NCBI GenBank assembly: GCA_037974335.1
Contig: CM075760.1
Span: forward strand, 36,651,609 to 36,715,608
Source of the DNA: Prionace glauca
Taxonomy: Eukaryota; Chordata; Chondrichthyes; Carcharhiniformes; Carcharhinidae
Direction of reading: 5' to 3'
DNA length: 64,000 nucleotides
In this document: positions 54,405 to 64,000 of the stretch, piece by piece
Position numbering within the stretch: position 1 is the first letter of the stretch
Layout: each line of letters starts with the position of its first letter
Notes under the pieces: model-generated
Seen by the model: only the letters and a program-made list of their open reading frames with translations
The model's database searches: none
What the model was told of the DNA's origin: nothing
Translations under genes and position numbers: made by a program

Positions 54405-54989
54405 TTCACTACTGAAAACATCATCAGATAACATCCAATTGGCTTCAAGCTCCTTTGATCTCCAATTCAAGCAATGAACTCACAGTTCATTCATTTCCAA
54501 TTCGGCCTCTTGGCGGAAGGACAATAGCACAAAAGTGAATTTGGTCATCCCAGTCCAAAGGATTACATTCCTCTTCAGCCGTCATTTCAGGCAACGACCG
54601 GTCCCCTGAATCTTGATGGCTCTGTTTCCTCAAGGAGAATGACAGCATTCATCCTTACAGCAACATAATGGTTTGTTTTCAATCATGTTTGGGATAGCAG
54701 CTATGATGCGGGAAAGGATGAATGTTTAGCTGAAACATCTACTTCATAACAGGGGATGGAATAATGAATGGGCTGCGATATTTCCATTTCATGTTCCCTC
54801 ACTTTGTAACTTTGTAGTTTATGAAATCCTCTTTCAGACAGGGAAATATATCTTGCCTCCCCATTCAACAACTGATTAATCTGCAAGTTTCATTGTGATA
54901 AATAATAAAACGTGTTTTAAGTCCATCATGTTACTTGCAACCAGAACATTTTATATCGATATTGTTTGATATAGCAATACCGATACAAA

Positions 54990-55630
54990 ACAAAGTAGTC
55001 CCTGTCAGTGTTTGAAGTCTCATAACACCAAATTAAAGTCCAATAGATTTATTTGGTAGCACAAACCACTAGCTTTCGGAGCGCTGCCCCTTTATCAGGC
55101 GAATGGGAGTTCTGTCTGCACCAGGATATGGTGTCGTTTGTAAAAACGGAGCGCCGACTGCTAGGTTCAACCCGGTCGAAACAGCCTGCTCATGTTGGGA
55201 GCTCTGACGCTCTTTACTCCGAGGGTAGTTCTTCACTCAGAGGGTAGTAAGGGTGTGGAATGCCCTGCCTGCAGCAGTTGTGGACCCGCCAACTTTAAGG
55301 GCGTTCAAATGGTCAGTGGATGGGCATATGGGTAACTTTCGAATAGTTCAGGTTAGAGGGTCATTAGATTGGTTCCACTGGTCGGCACAACATCGAGGGC
55401 CAAAGGGCCTGTACTGCGCTGGAATGTTCTATGTTCTATGACACTGAGCGGCTATGAACAAAGATCACTCACAAACTACATGGTGTGAAGAAATTGTTAA
55501 AAACAACAGATCTGATTAGAAAAATCAACTCACACAATAGCAGCAGGGTCAGAGCTCCAAGAGGAAACAGGTATTTGGTTGGGAGGGGGGCAGTGAGAGG
55601 GGGGCAGTGGGAGGGGGTTGCTTCATGATA
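54990..55630 (-). pseudogene. TCR V segment, family V4, unit C, broken
   Basis: Same two insertions as in A and B: a Penelope-like piece (about 55015-55115) and a CR1 tail (about 55225-55440). In addition the leader has a short tandem duplication (GGGGGGCAGTG repeated near 55585-55615) that shifts its frame, so MKQPPPTAPL no longer leads into the TKYLFPLGA core. Confidence 0.72.
55225..55440 (+). mobile_element. CR1-like LINE 3' fragment inside V4, unit C
   Basis: Orthologue of 24020-24248 and 36463-36702; reads MWNALPAAVVDPPTLRAFKW in one frame and ends TGTTCTATGTTCTATG. Confidence 0.78.
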
Positions 55631-55640
55631 ATAAAGGTGC

Positions 55641-57534
55641 ACAAGAAGATCAATCCGGGTCTGATTTTCAGACTGGGACTTGCAGCCGGGGCCTGGACTC
55701 TGAAATGTGGGAAGGGAAAGGAGAGGCGTGAGTTTTCCATTCCCCCCTTCAATGTGAGACTGAGGGTCCACATTGTCACCGATTGGACTATTATGGGATG
55801 TCGGTCTCTGACGTTGCTCACGGTGCCACTGAGAGATTGGTTGTTTCTCAAACCATTGTCCACTTGAACCGTCAATGACCCCCCGGCCCTCTCTGCACCC
55901 TGTGTGCAGCAGCAGAGTACATTGTTTCACAACGGCTGTGCTCTGTTATCCTTCTAAATGAACAGAGCAGTTCATCGTCTGAGAATTATAGAGTCTTAAA
56001 GAACAAACAGACGCCATTCGGCCCATTGCTCGCGTACTGTCTCTGTTGAAGGGTATCCATTTATTCCTAACCAACAGCTTGTTTTCAATATTGATTATAT
56101 ATATATTTCTCATTCCGTTTACTGCCCAAATATTAAATATCTTTGTAAATTACTTCTACATTATGTCTCCATTACAGATTGGCATGGATCATCGCAATTT
56201 CTAACATCGTCTGCTCAAAACACAAGTTTTCTAATCGCTACCTCCACTTTCATAGAGTTAGCCTGAAATGCTGCCATCCATTCACCCCCTGCGAGACCAG
56301 CCGGATTAACTCTGTTTCTTTTTAACCTTTTCCAAACTTGAATTGATCGGGTAGAAGTCTGCCAACCACTTCTGAACAGAGATTCTGCTCTGTCCGGTGT
56401 GGGGGTGAAAATGCCCCAGTTGATCAAGTGGCACTCCCCTCAACACTGTGCTTCCTTATCCCAACTCCACGTTTTCCAGTGTCTCACACACCGTCTGTCA
56501 GGTTAACACTGAAAGAGGAAAGAGTCTCCCGCTCAGCACTGCACATTCTCAACCCAACTCTATCTTTCCCAATCTCTCTCACACACTGTCTCTGAGGTTA
56601 ACACGAAACGAACGAAGAATCAATAAACTGATCCAAGTGTTGCGAACTGTGCTCGCGAGAACGGTGTGTTCAGCGTTAGACTTGTAGCCTTGCTTTCTGA
56701 AATCTGTGTTGTGAGTAAATATTTGATTATTGATATGTTTAATGTCATTGGCAGCTTCTTCTCCTTCTGACCCGAGTCCTTTCTCTCCTTTGATTCAGTA
56801 AAATAATAATTACTTCTTCTTTTCTGGCTCATTTCCTCCAGTTTTTGTTTTGCTATGGGTTAAACAGAGGCAGCATTTTCATGAACTGAGTTGTATGTCT
56901 GTTAGTTACAGAATTGCATTCATTCACCTGTCTGAACAATCCCGCCAAATGGGGACATTTGGTTTCCCGCATTTATCATATTCAGTCTATAAATTGTTGC
57001 ATTATTTGATTTATTTTATAGCGATAGGGTGGGTTGGACGGTGGTGGGTGGATGGGGTGGGAGTTCTCCTGAGAAGGAGATACCCAATATTAAGCAATAG
57101 AATGAACAGGTTCAGAGAGAGTCTGTATCATATGACGCATGCTATGTCTGTAACTCTGCAGACGGAAACACCCACTTTTGGGGCAGAAATTGCCCCTCCC
57201 ACTGCGCTGCAGGTCCAACAAACCCCGGACGAGAGAATAACATGCCCAATAACAGAAGGCAGTCAGTATGGGTCAGAGCGACAACAGCAAAGACAGCTGA
57301 CAATGCTGCTGTTATTTCTTCATATTTTCAATTCAGAACAGCGAAGAGTTATTAACCAGTGCGCCCCCTGACGGAAGTTCTGAAACTTTCAATGTTGGGA
57401 TAACGAGCAAAGTACAAATTTATCAATGGGGCAGTTTCCAGTGCCCGAGTTTTAGGAGATATGTTTCAGAAAATTCAGCCGTTTAAATATCTCGTAAATA
57501 CTAAACATTAGTTACCGGTGGGACTTAGCCGTCG
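55641..57534. other. Conserved inter-V spacer, no gene
   Basis: Orthologue of 24426-26309 and 36878-38789. No gene is supported. Confidence 0.5.
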
Positions 57535-57810
57535 CTGGCTGGCCAGCATTTATCGCCCATCCTTATTTGCCCTTCGAGGGCAGTTGAGAGTCAACCACAT
57601 TGCTGTGGCTCTGGAATCACATATAGACCAGACCAGGTAAGGGCGCCAGATTTCCTTCCCGAAAGGACATGAGTGAATCAGATGAGTTTTCAGACAATGG
57701 TTTCATGGTCATCAGTAAATTCTGAATTCCGGCTCTCCCCAACACGAACTGAGTTTCTGGATTAATAGTTTCGCGATAATATCACGGAGCCACCCCCTCT
57801 TTATTTATCA
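57535..57810 (-). mobile_element. tRNA-derived SINE-like repeat, unit C
   Basis: Orthologue of 26310-26590 and 38790-39060. Confidence 0.55.
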
Positions 57811-58142
57811 TATTATCTGATTTTTACTCTGTCTCGTACACTCGGTACTTTCCAATCTCGATCTCTATTTCAACACTTTCCTCATTTTCTGTCCACTCCT
57901 CCGACAATAACTGAAATTTCCTCTGTCCTGTTTTCCAATCACTCAGTTTAGTTTACATGCTCCCTCTTTCCTCTTCACCATTTCTGTTTTCAACTCTCTT
58001 CATTTCTGACCGAATTTTAATAATTAGATTCTATATTTTGTTTTCAGTTGCGCTCATTTCCTTTTTTGACTATTTTAAAATAATCCCATCACTCCCTCCG
58101 CCGACATTGCAGACACACAGAGTGGATCTCACAGTCGGTGCA

Positions 58143-58181
58143 GGTTTTTGTATGGGACCCCCCTGTGTTTGTTACACTGTG
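58143..58181 (-). promoter_or_regulatory. Consensus 23-RSS of V5, unit C
   Basis: Minus strand: CACAGTG (58181-58175), 23 bp, ACAAAAACC (58151-58143). Confidence 0.9.
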
Positions 58182-58514
58182 GCTCACGGCACAGAGATAG
58201 GTGGCGGTATCTGTAACTCTGGCGTCTCTCACAGTCAGGGCACTGAATTTGTAGCCTTCCCCGATTGAGGCAGTGATCCTCTCGCTTTGATCGGTTTCTC
58301 TTTTGGCCATCACCAGATGCTGGGGTGGCTGATTCGGGGACTGTCTGTACCAAGACAAGCTTCTAAACGCAGCGGTGGTGGTGCAGTTGATGGATATGGT
58401 TTCCTCTTCGCTGACAACCTCCCACCGAGGGAGCTGCATCACCTCATCTGCTCCAGTCACTCCCGTGAAGATCAGAGTGAAAAGCAGCAAAGAGAATCTG
58501 TAAATTCGGAACAT
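58182..58514 (-). CDS. TCR alpha/delta-type V segment, family V5, unit C, single exon
   Basis: Open frame of 111 codons: MFRIYRFSLLLFTLIFTGVT directly followed by ADEVMQLPRWEVV, SINCTTTAAFRSLSWYRQ, SIGEGYKFSALTV, RVTDTATYLCAVS. No leader intron. CDR1 and the FR3 loop (GEGYK for GGVSK and GGGSK) differ from A and B. Confidence 0.9.
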
Positions 58515-59158
58515 TTTTCAGATCATATGAAATTCCTGCTCAAGCAATTGTCCAAGGAGTTCAGTTTAAAATTAGGATATGTGTATAATATTCACACGAA
58601 ATAACAAGGAGCCAAAAACCCGCTCCAGTTGTAACTGTGGCGTCTCTCTGTCGAGCTGATGAAAGAAGCTGAGACTCGAGCTTTATCCGCTCACGGATGT
58701 CGATTCTACTGGAATCAGAGATGGAGAATTGAAACCGGAATAAATAAACCCCATCGGTAACCCCATGTTTCCGGTTACAAATCTCGTCCCACGTGTCTAA
58801 CTAGGAAACCAGTCTCCCTATCAGAACATTGACTGAATCCAGCTCAGGGTGAATCCATTCACTGGCTGCCGGCTCACCAGCTACTAACCCCACAGCACCA
58901 CCGCGGACACAGGGAAATGCAGTGAGAACATCCCGAGGCAAAATATACAGGGTCAAGTTTGAAACGGATGTTTTCAAATCTCCAATTCCTGTTTTACAGA
59001 ACAGGCAAAGGAAATGCTCAACATTTGGACTGTTTGGAGAATATTCATAACAAGTAATTGTGAACCAAACACATTTCATATTTACTTTAATTTTACAAAC
59101 GTGATTTAAAATGAAATTTTAAGTATTCAATCGGTCTGATTTATTTCTGTTTGAGCAG

Positions 59159-59490
59159 GTTTTTCAGATCTGAGTCATGTAGATTCTGTCACTCTGTCGC
59201 TATCCTCAGGATGAAAGACGAAAGAAGAAACATTGAGTTTAACCTGTACCTATGATATTACAATGATCAACCACATTTTATCCTGATACCGGCAACACTC
59301 AGAGAAACAGCGTCTATTTATATTGAGGGAAAATTCGATATTTGTTGAAGATATAACAGATTTTGCTAAAAGCCGTTTTTCTGGAGAGCTTCAGACATCG
59401 AGTAAATTCACCAGTTTGACTGTCTCTAGTCTGCAGCTGACAGACGCTGCCGTGAATCACAGCGCTTTCAGTCTCATCGTCATGGAAATC
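59159..59490 (+). pseudogene. TCR V segment, family V6, unit C, cut by a LINE
   Basis: Shares the early TGA with A and B, and the FR2 Trp stop with A. The FR3 Cys has become Ser (NHSAFS). The exon and the start of the RSS region run to 59490, where a CR1 fragment replaces the rest of the RSS. Confidence 0.78.
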
Positions 59491-59763
59491 ATAAGAACAT
59501 AAGAACATAAGAAATAGGAGCAGGAGTAGGCCATCTGGCCCTTCGAGCCTGCCCCGCCATTCAATAAGATCATGGCTGATCTGTCGTGACTCAGCTCCAC
59601 CTTCCCGCCCTCTCCCCATAACCCTTAATCCCTTCTCTTATCAAAAACCCATCAACCCGTTTCTTAAAAATATTTAGCGAGGCAGCCTCCACCACTTCAA
59701 CGGGCAGAGAATTCCAGAGATTCACCACCCTTTGAGTGAAGAAGTTCCTCCTCAACTCTGTTC
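59491..59763 (-). mobile_element. CR1-type LINE, family 1, very short 3' fragment
   Basis: Nearly the same as 45210-45482, from the AAGAACATAAG tail to the ORF2 C-terminus (truncated at CTCAACTCTGTTC). Young. About 150-200 bp of unit sequence present in B downstream of V6 is missing at its right edge, so the insertion came with a deletion. Confidence 0.88.
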
Positions 59764-60379
59764 AAGTTTTTCAGTCATGGTGCCTCTTTGAGTCTGTGAG
59801 ATCACTCAGTGGTGATCGATATTCAAGGAAACACCTCGAGCCGGGCTGCTTTCAGCACCTCGATAGACACAGCAGCTGCAGATTCCGGCTTGCTCATAGT
59901 AACAAGAACATTCCAGCCTGAAGGAAACATTCTGTAGCTCACTGGTCATTGGGAGAATTCTATTCTCAATGTTTATTATAGAGATCACAGTCACTTCCTT
60001 GTGAAATCTCTTCATTGTGGATACACTTCCTCCGAAGCAGCAACACTCTCATCGGGCCAAATAAACACAGAAAATAGGTCGCCAGAAAATGGCTTGTAAA
60101 CCTGATTAGGATTGAATTGCTGAATATTAGACAGACACGGGGACTGGATCAAATGACAATTACTAAACTAAGTAGATCAAATAAATTTAAGAACATCAGC
60201 GATAGTCCAACTGCCAGTTGAAATTAACTAATACAATTTCTCAAATGTTCCTTATCTCTTGTCGAGGTTGTGTTTTGCTCTGTTATTTTAGGAAGGCATC
60301 TGTGATTCTCTCTGTGGAGAGTGAATTATTCTTTCTGTTTATCGGTGCGAGAGCACCCTCTGGTGGTACCTTACTGTGA
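59764..60379. other. Unit spacer, no gene
   Basis: Orthologue of 28440-29117 and 40880-41554 with small deletions. Confidence 0.5.
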
Positions 60380-60410
60380 GGTTTTGTCCGGGAACGTCAG
60401 TGTGTCGCCA
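60380..60410 (-). pseudogene. V7 remnant, unit C: RSS scrap only
   Basis: The nonamer GACAAAACC (reverse, 60380-60388) is kept and a heptamer-like CACACTG (reverse, 60398-60404) follows after only 9 bp. The V exon is gone; the next sequence is unrelated. It marks the end of homology of unit C. Confidence 0.55.
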
Positions 60411-60690
60411 ACAATCAGGAAATCAATGCTGATTTCAGCAATGATAGATTGTAATCTTGCCTCACCCCATCTACAACTTTGCAACGTGAATTTGTGTGTG
60501 TGTGTTTGTGCGGTGTGTTTGCATATGTTTGTATCTGCTTGTGTTTATGTATGTGTGTGTGTGTGCTTGTACTTGGACGTGTTTCTGCATGTGCGTTTGT
60601 TTTGTGTGTTTTTCTGTATGTGCATGTGTGCGCTTGTACATTCGTTTGTGTGTACGTATGTGTGTGCGTGTTTGTGTTCATCCTATTGCG
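60411..60690. repeat. GT-rich microsatellite
   Basis: Degenerate (TG)n with interspersed TTTG and CATG units, densest at 60491-60690. Long frames on both strands come from the repeat. Confidence 0.8.
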
Positions 60691-61204
60691 TCTGTTTTAT
60701 GTTTCAGATGATATACAGTAGTTCTTATTCCATTTCCACGTTTTTACATCCAACATGCACCGTTGTTGCTTTTTTTATTTAGTGCTTCTGCCTGCCATCC
60801 TATCCTATCAGTGTGCCATTATATCATTTTGTTCTGTACCCTTTGCAGCGTTTATTGGCCTTGGTATTTCCTTACAACTTCTTTATGTTTTTTTCAGTTC
60901 AGGTGAAAGGTCATGTTAACTTTTTTTCTCATTCGACAGGTACGAGCAGTCATTCTGGTTATTTTCAGCATATTCTTGCCTCCGTTTTGTACACGCTAGA
61001 ATTCAAACTTTATAATCTGTCAGATTTAATATTTTGTTCAGGGAGATGCGACAGCCAACAAATCATCAATTCCACTCCCACTCTCGGGTAGATTTGTATA
61101 GTTTCTCATTTGACAAGAAAACCGAGCTTTAGATTTGCTTCTGTTATTAATTTAGTACCCAGCTGGTTATTTCGATTGAAATTGACATCAACCCTGCGCG
61201 ATCT
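60691..61204. other. No gene recognised
   Basis: T-rich unique sequence; no RSS or conserved frame. Confidence 0.45.
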
Positions 61205-61500
61205 CAGCCTCTCACCGTGCTTGGGAGATTGTGTGTGACAGTGTTTGTGTTTGAGTGTGTGTGCATTTGTGTAAGTCTCAGTGTTTTACGTTGTCTGCAT
61301 GTCTGTGATTGCATGTCTGTTTGTGGGTATCTACGCGTTTGCCTGTGTCTGACTGAAAGTGTATGTCTCAGAATGTGTGTGTGGATGTTTGCATGTGTTT
61401 ACCTGAGATTGTATGCCTGTGAGTGTGCTTGCGCGTGTGTGCGAGTTTGCCTGGGTCTGTCTGAGAGTGTATGTCTGTGAATGTGTGTGTGTGCCCGAGT
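61205..61500. repeat. Second GT-rich degenerate repeat
   Basis: TGTGTG/TGTCTG/TGTTTG units with a loose longer period in which GAGAGTGTATGTCTGTGAATG-like text recurs. Not coding. Confidence 0.75.
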
Positions 61501-61998
61501 TCACTTGCAGCTGTTTCTGAGATTGGTATCAATTCTGTGAATAGGTTTGTCGGCATTACAATAAATATAATAGGAATAAGAAAAATACAGCAGCACAATC
61601 CTCCAACTTTTCTATGCTTCAACATAACCCTTCAGTAATCTGGGGATTCAGTGATGTCACAGACAGAAACCATTTACCTCATCTTGCCACAAGAGGGAGC
61701 GCCCTCACTGTGTTCATTGCAGCAGGACTTGAGTGGAATGAAGGAGGATAGTGTTATTGTCAATCTATTCATGTTATATAAATGTATTTCTTTTGTTAAA
61801 AGCTAATTGGCCATCCAGTGATTCTGTTCATTCACATTACTAAATTTCTTACATGGCATCTGAATGGAACAGAAATGAAAATGGTGTTTTGTTTTACAGA
61901 GCTGCCGAAGATGAATTTCACCTCACATGTCAAGGAGAAATAGCCAGAGATAACAAGATACATTTCCGTTTAAACTTAAATCAAACCTTTTGAAATTT
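61501..61998. other. 3' flank of the GPR139-like gene
   Basis: Nothing coding is seen. It lies downstream of the receptor stop codon and may include its 3' UTR. Confidence 0.4.
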
Positions 61999-62906
61999 CT
62001 ACTTTACTATTTTTACGACGAGATTGCCAAGATATTTTCCTGCATTTTTCAACTCCTCTCTGAATTTCCTCTGTGTCACTGCATAAATACACGTGTTAGT
62101 GCAACAGCTCAGCAGCTGAAGCATGTTTCCACTTTCCTGGCGAATGAATTTGGGGTCGTTGAAATTGGTTCCTGAGAAATAAGATTCATTTGTAATTTTC
62201 ACATACAGGAAATCCACAATGTATGTCATCCACAAAAGAATAAAGCTTCCCGAGATGGTGAAAAGTAAAACAATAGACTTCTTCCTGTTCTTCACTTCTG
62301 GATCACTTTGATTCTCTCCACTGCTGTTAGTCCGGAGTCTCCGGCGGGATCTATTGGCCGCCAGGATGTGTCTCACGGTCAGTGCATTAAACAACAAAAT
62401 CAGAAGGAATGGTAGAAAAGGATTTAATACACGTGCAAACCAGTCATAGACTGCCCACGAGAAGGAAGTGTAGTAGATTGATTTTATCTTACAAAACCAA
62501 GGCACATTGTTCACTATATAGACTGGTTCATATATAAAGTACGACGGAATCCTTTTCAAACAGTTCAACACACAAACCGTCCCTATCACCACATCGGCTG
62601 TTTTTACAGTGCAATAGTTTGTCCGCAATTTCTGGCAGCAAATGGCTACATAACGATCAAAGTTGAAAAATAAGGTTAGCCAAACAGAGCACTCCATGAT
62701 TGCATATATTATCACAGAACTCAGAGTGCAGGCTGGAATCAATGACATAAAACTTCCTGGAAAATAAATGCCAATAATCCGATTGAATATCACAGCAATG
62801 ACAACGACAAGGAGATCCGTCACTGCCATGGCAATCAGATACCGAGTAATGCATTTGGAGAGACCACACCTTCCTCGGGACAGAATCACAATCGCCACCA
62901 CGTTAA
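61999..62906 (-). CDS. GPR139-like G-protein-coupled receptor, exon 2, open
   Basis: The exon starts at 62906 after a TTCCTCTCAG acceptor, phase 1, giving VNVVAIVILSRGRCGLSKCI (TM1 to loop) and continues without a stop for about 301 codons. TM2 (YLIAMAVTDLLVVVIAVIF), TM3 with the DRY-like FDRYVAICC, TM5 (NPFLPFLLILLFNALTV), a basic third loop (NRSRRRLR), TM6 (SFILLWMTYIVDFLYV), TM7 with TNTCIYAVTQ, and a tail ending VVKIVK. Exon 1, which in the related pseudogene encodes MHGPAKGLFF and the first half of TM1, is not found in the 1.1 kb to the window end and is probably outside. GPR139-type receptors are rhodopsin-class; the ligand here is unknown. It follows unit C as the 4.3-6.5 kb pseudogene follows the proximal V7. 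Confidence 0.88.
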
Positions 62907-63166
62907 CTGAGAGGAAAAGGAAAATTAAAGTTGTGAAGTTATTCAACAAATTCCTAACAAGCACTTGGGTGTGACAGACCTATCTGGACATTTTTGCCAT
63001 TTCACCTTCGTTAGAAGAGATGGCTGTTCTTGTTTTTTGTCTCAGTGTCAATTGTGTTTCAGAAAGAGCTACAAGGGCAACCTTCAAATATTTCGCACCT
63101 TTGAGGCAAACTGTTTCCCAAGTCTCTCAACAGGAAAGTGTTGCAGCACAATCTGACATCTAATAA
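62907..63166. other. Intron part of the GPR139-like gene
   Basis: No exon-1-like sequence (ATG plus hydrophobic run ending in a GT donor on the minus strand) is recognised here. Confidence 0.45.
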
Positions 63167-63825
63167 CATAAGAACATAAGAAATAGGAGCAGGAGTAGGC
63201 CATCTAGCCCTTCGAGCCTGCCCCGCCATTCAATAAGATCATGGCTGATCTGTCTTGGCTCAGTTCCACATTCCCGCCCTAACCCTTAATCCCCTCTCTT
63301 ATCAAAAACCCATTAACCCGCGTCTTAAAAATATTTAGCGAGCACTCCCTCCAAGGCCAAAATATCCTTACCTAAGTACGGCGCCCAAAACTGCACACAG
63401 TACTCCAGCTGCGGCTTCACCAATGCCATATACAGCCGCAGCAAGACCTCCCTACTTTTATATTCAATCCCCTTCGCTATGAAGGCCAGCATCCCATTCG
63501 CCTTCCTGATCACCTGCTGCACCTGCAAGCTGGGTTTTTGCGACTCATGCACAAGGACCCCGAGGTCCCTCTGCACCGTCGTCTGCTGCAGTTTTTCGCC
63601 ACGTAAGTAATAGTCCTTCCTACCATTCTTCCTACCAAAGTGGACCACCTCGCACTTGCCAACATTAAATTCCATTTGCCATTTCCTGGCCCATGCGCCC
63701 AGCATATCTAGATCCTTCTGTAGACTCTCCACACCCTCCGCACAATTTGCCTTTCCCCCAATCTTGGTGTCATCACCAAATTTCGACACCCTACACTCGG
63801 TTCCCTCCTCCAGATCATCTATATA
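63167..63825 (-). mobile_element. CR1-type LINE, family 1, with internal deletion
   Basis: AAGAACATAAG tail at 63167, then the 3' end, a deletion at about 63341 (relative to the 45 kb copy about 350 bp missing), then ORF2 text FNVGKCEVVHFGRKNG, LGVLVHESQKPSLQVQQV. Flanks ATAACAT on both sides suggest the target-site duplication. It lies within the presumed GPCR intron. Confidence 0.85.
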
Positions 63826-64000
63826 TCTATAACATGAGCAGGTATTAATTATGTTAAGTGCTGAATAACTGGACGACGAAATACGCTTAAGGAAAGCATG
63901 TGGGGAGCAGAATGAGGCAGAAAGGCAATGTGATTCAGGGCAATATTTACAAAGCTAAGGACTTGAAAGGCTGAAGATCCCCAGGTTGTGTCCGAAATTT
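63826..64000. other. Right edge, no gene recognised
   Basis: Nothing supported in the last 175 bp. Confidence 0.4.

Larger units (their letters stand above)
51857..60410. repeat. Duplication unit C (V3- V4- V5- V6+ V7 remnant)
   Basis: Homology with units A and B starts abruptly at about 51857, inside the candidate cis-element, so that V1, V2 and the E-box part are missing. It continues to the V7 nonamer at about 60388. Its V3-to-V5 distance (4790 bp) is close to that in unit B (4760 bp). Confidence 0.78.

Noticed and set aside
60321-60782. Cys/Val-rich frames of up to 153 codons
   Set aside because: They arise from the GT microsatellite; the first part is unit spacer and the V7 scrap.
1-64000. 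J, D or C exons of a TCR
   Set aside because: I looked for a nonamer-12-heptamer followed by an FGxG frame and for Ig C-domain exons and found none.

Overview
The window looks like germline DNA of a cartilaginous fish, probably a shark. It is intron-rich and full of CR1-type LINEs with short 3' tails such as (AAGAACAT)n and (TGTTCTA)n, tRNA-derived SINEs with the V-SINE core, and Penelope-like ends. The host content is an array of T-cell receptor V gene segments with GPR139-like receptor genes at both edges. The V segments show leader exon, intron, V exon with Cys/WYRQ/YxCA residues, then a recombination signal sequence (RSS) with a 23-bp spacer. Their style (WYRQ, TDTATYxCAV) fits a TRA/TRD locus. 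No J, D or C exon was seen. Species and locus assignment are inferences.

Layout. A partial proximal unit (about 2.3-9.6 kb) carries V7 (-), a broken GPR139-like gene (-), V1 (+, interrupted by a LINE), V2 (+) and an unrelated V pseudogene. At 9.8-16.6 kb there are retroelement pieces, a minus-strand V with an upstream 23-bp CRE-like array, a minisatellite, an orphan V leader and a purine-strand repeat. Three paralogous units follow: A (16.6-31.1 kb), B (31.2-44.1 kb) and C (51.9-60.4 kb). Units A and B have the order V1+ V2+ V3- V4- V5- V6+ V7-. Unit C lacks V1/V2, and a distinct delta-like V lies just before it. Between B and C are a recent 5'-truncated CR1 with a long open frame nested in an older Rex1/CR1-like LINE, plus three tRNA genes (Ile-TAT with intron, Asn-GTT, Gln-TTG). 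After C come GT-rich repeats and an uninterrupted GPR139-like receptor exon.

Candidate functional V segments: V3 (three copies), V5 (three copies, leader and V domain in one uninterrupted exon), V1 of unit B and the V at 51.1 kb. The others carry stops, frameshifts, lost cysteines or insertions. V segments lie on both strands, so some could join only by inversion. Transposon insertions present in one unit but not its paralogue (a LINE inside a V-SINE, and a composite repeat, in unit A only) postdate the duplication. Insertions shared by all units (the CR1 and Penelope pieces inside V4) predate it.
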